The notes under the pieces: model-generated
Told to the model about the DNA's origin: nothing
Databases searched by the model: none
The model's input: the letters and a program-made list of their open reading frames with translations, nothing else
DNA from: Phenylobacterium sp.
Lineage (GTDB): Bacteria > Pseudomonadota > Alphaproteobacteria > Caulobacterales > Caulobacteraceae
Length of the DNA stretch: 8,240 nt
Reading direction: 5' to 3'
NCBI GenBank assembly: GCA_025350885.1
Contig: JANXXA010000340.1
Coordinates: 1-8,240, forward strand
Shown here: in pieces, positions 1-6,067 of the stretch
Layout of the letters: each line of letters starts with the position of its first letter
Position numbering within the stretch: the stretch's first letter is position 1
Position numbers and translations under genes: made by a program

Positions 1-1216
1 CGACCGCCGGCAGTTCGCGGCGCACCTGGGCGCGTTCGGCGGGGTTGTCGTCGAGGAACACCAGGGCGTCGATGCCGATGTTCAGCGCCGCTGCGATGGC
101 CCTAAGATTGGCCGCCTTGTCGGTCCAGTTGGCCTGGAAGACGGCGATGTGCTCCTCGCGCAGCAGCATGTCCGGATGCTCGCGGAACGGCAGCCGGGCG
201 GCGTCCTCCTCATTCTTCGAGCAGACCGCCAGCACGATGCCCCGGGCGCGCAACTCCAGCGCCATGCGCTGCACCGCCACGAAGGCCTCCCCCGACCCGG
301 AACCCTGGCCCAGCTGGATGCCGGCCAGACCGTCGTCGCCGATCACCCCGCCCCAAAGCGTATTGTCGAGATCGAGCACCAGGCACTTGCGCGTCCGGCC
401 CAGCACCGCGCCGATCGTCCGGGCCACCACGTCGCCATAGACCGGAAGCAGGTCCGGGGCGAACCCGAGCTTGGATCCATGCCATTGGCGCGGATCATCC
501 CAGCTCTCCAGCCCCACCGATGCGGCCAGCCGGGCAATGTCGATCAGCACCACCGCGCCGGAGCCGGCCCACTCGGCCAGCTGGCGATTGAACGCCTCGA
601 CCATCGAGAACGAAGACCCCGCCTCGACCCGGTCGAAGCTGCCGAACAGCGGCTCCACCGGCGCGACCAAGGTCTGCACCAGGATCGCCGACCGCACGGA
701 GGGGCGCAGGCCCTCGACCATGCGAACGATCTTCTGGAAAGCGCCGGCGACCTTGACGGCGGCCTCCTGCGGATCCGCCGCGGCGCGGTCCAGCCCCAGC
801 AGCCGGCGGTCGGTGACGATCAGCACCATGTCCAGCCTGGCGGTGCGGACCGCGCTGTCGGGATCGGTGGCCTCCTGCAGCGCCGCGCTATATTCCCCCT
901 CGACGATCCGCACCGCCGCGCCGTGCCGCAGGGCCGATCCGGCGATCGCCGGCCCGAGCAGGGTCAGGGTGGCGTCGCCGATGACGCCCAGTCGCACGCG
1001 GTCCAGGCCTGCAACCGCAGTCTCGCTGTCGGCCACGGCGCCGGCCAGCCCCGCCAGCCGGGAAAGCTGAGTCTCATCGAGCGCCGCCGTGGCGAGCGCC
1101 ATCACGCGCTGCGGGAAGTCGCCGCCCATGCCGCCGGCGAGCTCCGCCTGGAGCCGGCGCAGATCGTCACGGAACGTAGGCCGCGGCGCCGGCAGCCAAG
1201 GCAGATCGCGCAGCAT
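1..1216 (-). CDS. FkbH-like HAD-IIIC family protein (glyceryl-ACP loading type), C-terminus cut by window edge
   Basis: Partial gene: 405 codons are visible from an ATG at 1216, and the frame is still open at base 1. Characterised FkbH-type proteins (FK520, bryostatin and related polyketide pathways) dephosphorylate 1,3-bisphosphoglycerate and place the glyceryl group on an acyl carrier protein. The HAD motifs are complete: KCLVLDLDNT with D282 and D284, followed by LWGGVIGDDG; VCSKN at 331-335 (C332, S333); NWTDK with K367; VFLDDNPAER with D389 and D390. The roughly 280 residues before the HAD core form the usual FkbH N-terminal region, which is poorly conserved. Family members are commonly about 600 residues, so a C-terminal domain of perhaps 200 residues lies outside the window. 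A weak AGGG precedes the ATG by about 9 nt. It lies 32 nt behind the ACP gene on the same strand, so the two are probably co-transcribed. The family call is firm; the exact acyl product is inferred. Confidence 0.9.
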   Translation of the reverse strand, partial: MLRDLPWLPAPRPTFRDDLRRLQAELAGGMGGDFPQRVMALATAALDETQLSRLAGLAGAVADSETAVAGLDRVRLGVIGDATLTLLGPAIAGSALRHGAAVRIVEGEYSAALQEATDPDSAVRTARLDMVLIVTDRRLLGLDRAAADPQEAAVKVAGAFQKIVRMVEGLRPSVRSAILVQTLVAPVEPLFGSFDRVEAGSSFSMVEAFNRQLAEWAGSGAVVLIDIARLAASVGLESWDDPRQWHGSKLGFAPDLLPVYGDVVARTIGAVLGRTRKCLVLDLDNTLWGGVIGDDGLAGIQLGQGSGSGEAFVAVQRMALELRARGIVLAVCSKNEEDAARLPFREHPDMLLREEHIAVFQANWTDKAANLRAIAAALNIGIDALVFLDDNPAERAQVRRELPAV

Positions 1217-1248
1217 TGCAAGGAACCCTAGACCAAAGCTGGGTTGGC

Positions 1249-1497
1249 TTAGCCGACTTTTGTTTCAACGAGGTTGACGAGCTCGCCGACGTTCTTCAGG
1301 GCCTCGACCTCTGAATTCTTGAATTTGAATCCGAATTTTCGCTCCACCGCGACGATCAGCCGGATGTGGCTGAGGCTGTCCCAGTCCTCGACCTCTTCAG
1401 CAGTGGTCTGCAGCGAGATCTCGAGGTCGTCGTCGTCGAAAACATCGCGCATGATATCGCGGATTGAAGCTAGAATTTCGTCTCGCGACAGGGACAA
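1249..1497 (-). CDS. Acyl carrier protein, TTG start
   Basis: An 82-residue phosphopantetheine-binding carrier protein. The core reads EDWDSLSHIRLIVAVE, with S41 of the DSL motif as the predicted attachment site for 4'-phosphopantetheine. The acidic helix (DVFDDDDLE) and the short C-terminal helices after FGFKF fit a free-standing ACP, as does the length. I chose TTG at 1497 because an AGGAAGG ribosome-binding site (1504-1510 on this strand) sits 6 nt upstream; the frame is open further upstream through the repeat region but lacks ACP-like sequence there. The gene lies directly before the FkbH-like gene, which is the usual partner arrangement in glyceryl-ACP pathways, so the protein most likely carries that acyl group rather than serving bulk fatty acid synthesis. 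It is not the housekeeping ACP by context (no fab genes). A promoter matching the Caulobacter housekeeping pattern lies at 1544-1571. Confidence 0.9.
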   Translation of the reverse strand: MSLSRDEILASIRDIMRDVFDDDDLEISLQTTAEEVEDWDSLSHIRLIVAVERKFGFKFKNSEVEALKNVGELVNLVETKVG

Positions 1498-1503
1498 GTG
1501 GGA

Positions 1504-1510
1504 CCTTCCT
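1504..1510 (-). promoter_or_regulatory. Ribosome-binding site that fixes the ACP TTG start
   Basis: AGGAAGG on the minus strand, 6 nt before the TTG at 1497. No ATG or GTG in this frame lies at a suitable distance before the ACP fold, so this site decides the start. Confidence 0.7.
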
Positions 1511-1543
1511 GATATCGGTTTGAATGGCGAGGCACAGGCGTGC

Positions 1544-1571
1544 GATACCGCTGCCTGCGGAACCCTGTCAA
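1544..1571 (-). promoter_or_regulatory. Predicted housekeeping-type promoter for the ACP-FkbH operon
   Basis: On the minus strand TTGACAG (1571-1565) is followed after 13 nt by GCGGTATC (1551-1544). This matches six of seven specific positions or better in the -35 element and six of eight in the -10 element of the Caulobacter consensus TTGACGS-N10-14-GCTANAWC, and the spacing is in range. Read as an E. coli type promoter it is TTGACA, 18 nt, TATCGC. Transcription would begin about 40 nt before the TTG start of the ACP gene. It lies outside the neighbouring inverted repeat. Predicted only. Confidence 0.5.
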
Positions 1572-1594
1572 GGATGCGATCATGGGCGGCAGGG

Positions 1595-1784
1595 CCACGA
1601 ACTCGGGTTGATTTTTGAGGCAAGACCCCCAAAACTCTGTCATCCCGGGCGGCCTGAAAGGCCGAGCCGGGACCTAGGAGCGAGCGCACAGCGTGAACCC
1701 CTGGGCCCCGGCGCTTCAGCCTGCTGCGCAGGCTTACGGCCGGGATGACAGAGTAATTTTTGATCGGTTGACCCGAATTCGTGG
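1595..1784. repeat. Composite nested inverted-repeat element (GTCATCCCGG type) in the divergent intergenic region
   Basis: Two sets of inverted arms are nested. The inner arms, 1634-1648 (ACTCTGTCATCCCGG) and 1740-1754, are perfect 15-bp inverted repeats. The outer arms, 1595-1608 and 1771-1784 (CCACGAAYTCGGGT), match at 13 of 14 positions. Inside lie two further hairpins: 1643-1672 (TCCCGG and CGGCCT stems with a GAA loop) and 1718-1734 (7-bp stem AGCCTGC/GCAGGCT, loop TGC). No transposase is encoded, so this resembles a non-autonomous palindromic element (a MITE- or REP-like intergenic repeat). From memory, similar ATCCCGG-bounded palindromes are frequent in Caulobacterales genomes; copy number cannot be assessed here. 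The 5' ends of short open frames across it are not genes. Confidence 0.75.
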
Positions 1785-1891
1785 TGCGGCCTGGGCTCTT
1801 CACAGAGCTTTAGGCTCGCGCCGCGCAAGGTAGGCTCCGCCATGCTTCCGGACGGGCGCATCGAGTTGAATTGTGTGAGGGCGCCATCGGC

Positions 1892-2962
1892 ATGACGACG
1901 GGACGTGACAACAGCTTCGGGGCTTTCAGGCTGCTGTTCGCCTCGCTGGTGATCGTCTCTCACAGTATCGAAATGCTGGACGGGAACGATGCGCGCGAGC
2001 CGCTGCACTGGCTGTTCGGCGGCCTGTCGCTGGGCGCCCTGGCGGTCGATGGTTTCTTCCTGATCAGTGGCTATCTGATCGCCGCCAGCTTCATGTCGGA
2101 CCGCCTGGGATATTTCTGGAAGCGGGTGCTGCGGATCTACCCGGCCTTCCTGGTCTGCACCATCGTCTGTATCGCCGTCGTCGGTCCCCTGGCCGGCGCG
2201 CAACTGGAGCTGCTCAGCCCCGGCGACTGGGTCCGAGTGGTTTATCGCGCGCTGCTGCTGAAATCCCCGGACGTTCCGGGCGTCTTCGCTGGCCAGCACT
2301 TCGGCGGTGGCCTCAACGGTTCCATGTGGTCAATCTCCTACGAATTCCGCTGTTACATCGGCGTCGCGGTGCTGGGTTTCCTGGGGCTCTACGGACGGCC
2401 CAGACTGTTCCTGCTGCTGACCCTTTGCGTGTTCGCCGCCATGCTGGCCTTCAGCCTGCCGCCGCTGGAGGGCCTGCGGGTGTCGGATCGGTTCGAGGGC
2501 ATGTTCGGCGAACCCAGGATGACCCTGCGGCTGGCCGCCGCCTTCATGACCGGAACCTGCTTCAAGCTGTTGGCCGGGCGCTACGATGGCCGGCTGGCCG
2601 CGGTCTGCGGCGTCGCCGCCGTTGCGCTGCAGTTCGTGCCGCTGCTGGCCGAACCGGCGCTGATCGCGCTGGGCGGCTATGTGCTGTTCTGGGCGGTGTT
2701 TCGCTGGGACTGGCAATTCCTTCGGACGCTGAACGCCAAGGACGACATTTCCTACGGTGTCTATCTCTACGCCTGGCCGGTTGCTGGCCTCTTGATCTGG
2801 TACTGGCGCGACATCCCGCTTGCCGCCCTGATGCTCCTGACCCTGCTGGGGTCGCTGGCCTTGGGCGCCGTCAGCTGGTTTCTTCTGGAAAAGCCCGCGC
2901 TTCGGCTCAAGTCCCTTCGCCTGCGGCCACCGAGCACCGCCGCGCCGCTGCAGGCGCCCTAA
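1892..2962 (+). CDS. Acyltransferase-3 family integral membrane protein (OafA/NodX-like)
   Basis: 356 residues, within the usual 340-400 range for a stand-alone acyltransferase-3 protein of the inner membrane. These enzymes move acyl groups, often acetyl from acetyl-CoA, onto sugars of O-antigen, capsule or Nod factor. The diagnostic R-X10-H motif is present (R13, H24), followed by VDGFFLISGYLIA, the basic RVLRIYPAF segment, SMWSISYEF (W146, E151), SYGVYLYAWPV near 286-296, and SWFLLEKPALRLK close to the C-terminus. About ten hydrophobic helices can be seen. I take ATG 1892 as the start because a GAGGG lies about 10 nt upstream; an in-frame TTG at 1871 would add seven residues but has no clear ribosome-binding site. 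It is transcribed away from the ACP-FkbH pair and converges on the glycosyltransferase operon. The substrate is unknown; the neighbours suggest a glycan. Confidence 0.9.
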   Translation: MTTGRDNSFGAFRLLFASLVIVSHSIEMLDGNDAREPLHWLFGGLSLGALAVDGFFLISGYLIAASFMSDRLGYFWKRVLRIYPAFLVCTIVCIAVVGPLAGAQLELLSPGDWVRVVYRALLLKSPDVPGVFAGQHFGGGLNGSMWSISYEFRCYIGVAVLGFLGLYGRPRLFLLLTLCVFAAMLAFSLPPLEGLRVSDRFEGMFGEPRMTLRLAAAFMTGTCFKLLAGRYDGRLAAVCGVAAVALQFVPLLAEPALIALGGYVLFWAVFRWDWQFLRTLNAKDDISYGVYLYAWPVAGLLIWYWRDIPLAALMLLTLLGSLALGAVSWFLLEKPALRLKSLRLRPPSTAAPLQAP

Positions 2963-2971
2963 GGGCGGCGC
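2942..2971. terminator. GC-rich hairpins spanning the convergent stop codons
   Basis: GCGCCG (2942-2947) can pair with CGGCGC (2966-2971), and an alternative smaller stem CGCCC-TAA-GGGCG (2955-2967) puts the shared stop codons in its loop. There is no T tract on either side, so intrinsic termination is doubtful. It is the only candidate structure between the two converging genes, which leave no intergenic space. Confidence 0.25.
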
Positions 2972-3891
2972 GTTAGCGGTAGGGGCCCGCGCCAGATCTT
3001 CGCCTGGGTCGCCACCAGCCTGGCCCAGGTCTTCCAGGGCCGCGCATCCAGCCGCAGGGAATGCAGCAGCAGCGTGCGCGCCCGCCGTGGAAACCCCAGC
3101 TTGGAGATCCCCCAGCCGATGCGGGCGACGTGTCCGCCGATCGTCGCCGGGGTGGCTTCAGGATATTTCCGCAGTTTCTGGATGACCCGCAGTTGCGCCC
3201 GCGCGCCGGTCCGCCTCAGCATCGATATGCTGTCGGGCTGCAGGTAATTCATCACCAGCGGCTCTTCGACGAACACCACCTTGGTCCGGTAGAAGAGCTC
3301 GATCCCGTAGGCCCAGTCCTCGTTATTGACCAGGTCCTCGTCGAAGAATCCGGCGCGGTTGAACGCCTCGCGGGAAATCAGCAGCGCCTGCGGGCTGATC
3401 AGGTTGGTTTCGTGGATCAGCCGGATGAAATCGCGGTCGCCCGCGGCGATGGCCGGCATGCAACAGACCCGGTGCGGCCCATAGCGCGCGCGCTCGTCCT
3501 TGCCGACCACGATCTTGGGATGAAACACGGTGACAGCCGGATCGTCGGCGGCTTTGGCGGCGGCGACCTGTTTTGCAAGTTTGCCAGCCAGCCATTCGTC
3601 GTCGCTGTCCTGGAAGGCGATGAACGCCCCCCGCGCCGCCGACAGACCGGCGTTGCGGGCGTGCGACGCGCCGCCATTGCGGGTCAAGGGGATGTAGCGG
3701 ACGCGCGGATCGGTGACCGTGGCGACCACCTGCGCGGTGTTGTCGCTGGACGCGTCGTCGATGATCAGCAGTTCGAGGTTGCGATAGTCCTGGTTGAGCA
3801 CACTGGCGATTGCGCGCGGCAGCGTGCGCGCGCGATTGTAGGTCGGCAGGACCACCGTCACGAGATCCGGCTCTGTGGGCCCGTCAGCCAC
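2959..3891 (-). CDS. Family 2 glycosyltransferase
   Basis: 310 residues with a GT-A fold. The N-terminal nucleotide-sugar site is clear: VTVVLPTYNRARTLPRAI, LLIIDDASSDNT, NGGASHARNAGL, and the metal-binding DSD at 95-97 within FQDSDDEW. Further on, NNEDWAYGIELF (E191, D192) fits the acceptor-side acidic motif that holds the catalytic base in inverting GT2 enzymes. No membrane segments are obvious, so it is probably a cytoplasmic or peripheral enzyme acting on a lipid-linked sugar. I choose GTG 3891 because GGGGA lies 6 nt upstream; a GTG at 3921 would add ten residues (MAACNLWGRA) without a better ribosome-binding site. It is the last of three glycosyltransferases on this strand, 74 nt after the previous one. 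Its TAG stop overlaps the TAA of the converging acyltransferase by 4 nt in total. The sugar donor and linkage cannot be read from the sequence. Confidence 0.9.
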   Translation of the reverse strand: MADGPTEPDLVTVVLPTYNRARTLPRAIASVLNQDYRNLELLIIDDASSDNTAQVVATVTDPRVRYIPLTRNGGASHARNAGLSAARGAFIAFQDSDDEWLAGKLAKQVAAAKAADDPAVTVFHPKIVVGKDERARYGPHRVCCMPAIAAGDRDFIRLIHETNLISPQALLISREAFNRAGFFDEDLVNNEDWAYGIELFYRTKVVFVEEPLVMNYLQPDSISMLRRTGARAQLRVIQKLRKYPEATPATIGGHVARIGWGISKLGFPRRARTLLLHSLRLDARPWKTWARLVATQAKIWRGPLPLTRRP

Positions 3892-3965
3892 TGCTCTTCC
3901 CCAAAGGTTGCATGCCGCCACCCTGCGCGTGTCGCCTTACCATGCCCTGAACTCCGCGCGACCGG

Positions 3966-4880
3966 CTAGACGCCCGCTGGAACCCCGCGCTCGTTGCGCA
4001 GGCCCGCCCACCAGCCCTGCAAGGCATAGCCGAGCTGTTTCCAGGCGCCGCGGCGCGCGAACCTGAGGCTGAGCAGGACCAGGGCCGCGGCCGCGGCGAC
4101 CGGCAGAACGCCCGGAAAGCAATCGCGGGTCAGCAGCAGCCGGTTGCGTTCATTGAGGTAGACCGACAGCCGCGACCGCTGTCTCAGGTCGGTGGTGTTG
4201 CCGGTGGCGGTTCCCTGCTCATGCAGCACCGGGGCGTCTGGTGCGAAGCCCAGCGTCAAACCCAGCGCGCGCGCGCGCAGGCACCACTCGACCTCTTCGC
4301 AATAGAGAAAATATTCCTCCCGCATCCCGCCGACGACCTCGACGAAGCGTCGGCTGACCAGCATCGACGCGCCGTTCAGATAGGTCTGCCGCCCCTCGAT
4401 GGCCGCGGCGTTCACCGGCGTCTCCAGGCGCGATCCGTGCCCGATCGACACCGCCCGGGCAAGCCATCGGCGCCAGACCCCGCCGTGCGACTGAACGACG
4501 CCGTTCGGATGATGCACGGTATTGCCGACCGCTTGGCAGTCGCCCGCCTCCAGCCGGGCAATCATCGCGGCCAGGGTCCGCGGCGCCGGACACGTATCGG
4601 GGTTGAGGATCCACCAGGCTTCAGCGTCGGGGGTCTCGGCAAGGCAGCGATTGACTCCGCCGGCATAGCCCAGGTTGCGGCCGGCGTTGAAGGTGCGCAC
4701 GGCCTGTCCGCCCGCCAAGGTCGCCGGGATCGCCGCCGCCAGAGCTTCGAAGGCCGCGTCGCCGCCGTTCTCGCAGACGATGACTTCGAACGCCGCATGC
4801 TCACTCTGCGCCAGGCCCTCGAGGCAACAGACGATGTCGGCCGGGTTGCGGAAGCCGACGATGGCGATGGCGACGTGCAT
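3966..4880 (-). CDS. Family 2 glycosyltransferase, WbbL (rhamnosyltransferase)-like
   Basis: 304 residues with the signature of the WbbL group of GT2 enzymes, several of which add rhamnose to lipid-linked glycans. VAIAIVGFRNPADIVCCLEGL opens the fold; NLGYAGGVN at 69-77 and the DxD-equivalent LNPDT (N93, D95) form the donor site; LNGASMLVSRRFVEVVGGM and EEYFLYCEEVEWCLRARALG (around 168-207) carry the acidic catalytic region; VLHEQG (H220) follows. A hydrophobic stretch near 257-272 could anchor it to the inner membrane. ATG 4880 begins 2 nt after the TGA of the upstream glycosyltransferase, so translation is probably coupled; no separate strong ribosome-binding site is seen. The WbbL-like grouping is reliable, but rhamnose as the donor is only a family-based guess. 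Confidence 0.9.
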   Translation of the reverse strand: MHVAIAIVGFRNPADIVCCLEGLAQSEHAAFEVIVCENGGDAAFEALAAAIPATLAGGQAVRTFNAGRNLGYAGGVNRCLAETPDAEAWWILNPDTCPAPRTLAAMIARLEAGDCQAVGNTVHHPNGVVQSHGGVWRRWLARAVSIGHGSRLETPVNAAAIEGRQTYLNGASMLVSRRFVEVVGGMREEYFLYCEEVEWCLRARALGLTLGFAPDAPVLHEQGTATGNTTDLRQRSRLSVYLNERNRLLLTRDCFPGVLPVAAAAALVLLSLRFARRGAWKQLGYALQGWWAGLRNERGVPAGV

Positions 4881-4882
4881 GT

Positions 4883-5800
4883 TCAGGATCGCCGCGCCGG
4901 GCCGACCAGCGACAAGGCGTCAATGAGCCGCCAAAACCGCAGCCGATAGAGGACCCCCAGCGCGGCCCATCGCTGCGGCCAGGAGGTGAGCGCGGGGCTG
5001 GCGATGACCTTCGGCGTATGGGCCAGCGCCGACGCCGGCAGCAGCAGGCTGCGCAGGATCCAACGTAACGACCGCCCAGGCCGTCCCGCCGACAACCCGA
5101 AGGTCTCGGCGTTCAGGCGCCGCCACTTGGCGATCAGCTCGTCCCAGGACCGCCGGGCGGGATGGCCGACCACGGCCAGCGGCGCATAGACGATCCGATA
5201 GCCGGCCGCGCGCGCGCGCAGCGACCACTCCAGATCTTCCGACACCCCCACGCGAAACCCGCCAACCTTGGAAAACACCGCCCGCGGACAGAACAGATTG
5301 GCTGTCACCGTAAAGCCCATGCTCTCCACGTAGCGCCGGTTGTCGAAAGCAAACACCGCCTCGAACGCTTCGGTCGGGCGCGGCCTGCCAGGCGTTTCGA
5401 TCAGCACGCGCACCCGTCCGCCAGCGAAATCGCCCCGGTCAAGCGCCTCGACCCCCGCCCGCAGCCAGTCAGGCTCAGGCACGCAATCGCAATCGATGAA
5501 CGCGAGGACGTCGCCCTCGGCCACGGCAACCCCGCCATTGCGCGCCGGGCCGGCGCCCTTTTCCGGGACGATGACCAAATGCGCCCGCCCGGCCACGACG
5601 GCGCCAACCGCGTCGCGACCCTCCGGGGATGCGTTGTCGGCGACCACGATCTCGACCCGGTCAGGCGGGTAGGTCTGGGCGGCCAGCCCGGTCAGGCAGC
5701 GCCCCAACCCGTCCAGGTCGTGATAGTGCGGGATGATCACGCTGACCAACGGCGGCCCCGCGCCGGGCAGGGCCTCGATCGTTCCGCGCGCCGCGTCCAT
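4883..5800 (-). CDS. Family 2 glycosyltransferase (first gene of the glycosyltransferase operon)
   Basis: 305 residues from the ATG at 5800. The GT2 core begins with PLVSVIIPHYHDLDGLGRCL (residues 17-36), then VVADNASPEGRD, GAGPARNGGVAVAEGD, the metal site FIDCDCVPEPDW (D103, D105), and the acceptor-side VSEDLEWSLRARAAGY (E188, D189). Length and motif order are normal for the family. The start is uncertain: the frame stays open to a GTG at 5923, with another ATG at 5851 (322 residues), and none of the three has a convincing ribosome-binding site. I prefer 5800 because the upstream residues are arginine- and proline-rich and unlike the family. The TGA ends 2 nt before the ATG of the WbbL-like gene. 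The acceptor-side LRARAAG resembles LRARALG in that neighbour, but the two proteins otherwise differ enough to be separate enzymes in one chain-building pathway. Confidence 0.87.
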   Translation of the reverse strand: MDAARGTIEALPGAGPPLVSVIIPHYHDLDGLGRCLTGLAAQTYPPDRVEIVVADNASPEGRDAVGAVVAGRAHLVIVPEKGAGPARNGGVAVAEGDVLAFIDCDCVPEPDWLRAGVEALDRGDFAGGRVRVLIETPGRPRPTEAFEAVFAFDNRRYVESMGFTVTANLFCPRAVFSKVGGFRVGVSEDLEWSLRARAAGYRIVYAPLAVVGHPARRSWDELIAKWRRLNAETFGLSAGRPGRSLRWILRSLLLPASALAHTPKVIASPALTSWPQRWAALGVLYRLRFWRLIDALSLVGPARRS

Positions 5801-6067
5801 GCCGTTCGGTCTGCCCCGCGCCGGACCCCGCCTGCCTGGCGGACAGGTCATCAATCGGCCGTGTTCAACTGGCCTAACCGCTGCGCCTTGAACAGTGGTG
5901 AATCGCGTTGGCTGTCGCAACACGAGCGCGGCTCGGCGCGATTTTTGCTAAGGCCAGGGCGGTGGCCCGGATACGGCGGCGATCATCCGCCACTAACCGG
6001 TAAGTTTTCGATTCTAAGATGGTGAATAGCAACTGAGGCCGCACTGCGGCGACCTGGAGGGCGGCCT
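5801..6067. other. Divergent intergenic region between the glycosyltransferase operon and the ATPase gene
   Basis: This 267-nt region must hold the start signals for both directions. I see the ATPase ribosome-binding site (6056-6060), a weak TAAGAT -10-like hexamer at 6015-6020 without a matching -35, and a small hairpin GGCGG/CCGCC at 5975-5991. No promoter for the glycosyltransferase operon is convincing. The part from 5801 to 5923 is in frame with the leftward glycosyltransferase and could belong to its N-terminus. Confidence 0.5.
6056..6060 (+). promoter_or_regulatory. Ribosome-binding site for the ATPase GTG start
   Basis: GGAGG placed 7 nt before GTG 6068. It fixes this GTG as the start; the next in-frame ATG is about 70 codons further in. 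Confidence 0.75.

Noticed and set aside
149..1231. A 360-codon open frame on the plus strand opposite the FkbH gene
   Set aside because: It is antisense to a frame with all HAD motifs. Its product is arginine-, glutamine- and histidine-rich, typical of shadow frames in GC-rich DNA.
1524..2299. Several short open frames across the repeat (for example 1524-1748 plus and 1640-2299 minus)
   Set aside because: They arise from the inverted-repeat sequence and the opposite strand of the acyltransferase; no start signals or protein motifs. Similar frames over intergenic repeats are often mis-annotated as hypothetical proteins.
2740..2800. Alanine instead of histidine in the SYGVYLYAWPV motif of the acyltransferase, as a possible inactivating change
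   Set aside because: From knowledge of the family, one large subgroup carries YLYA/YIYA-type sequence here and is active; the R-X10-H motif is intact.
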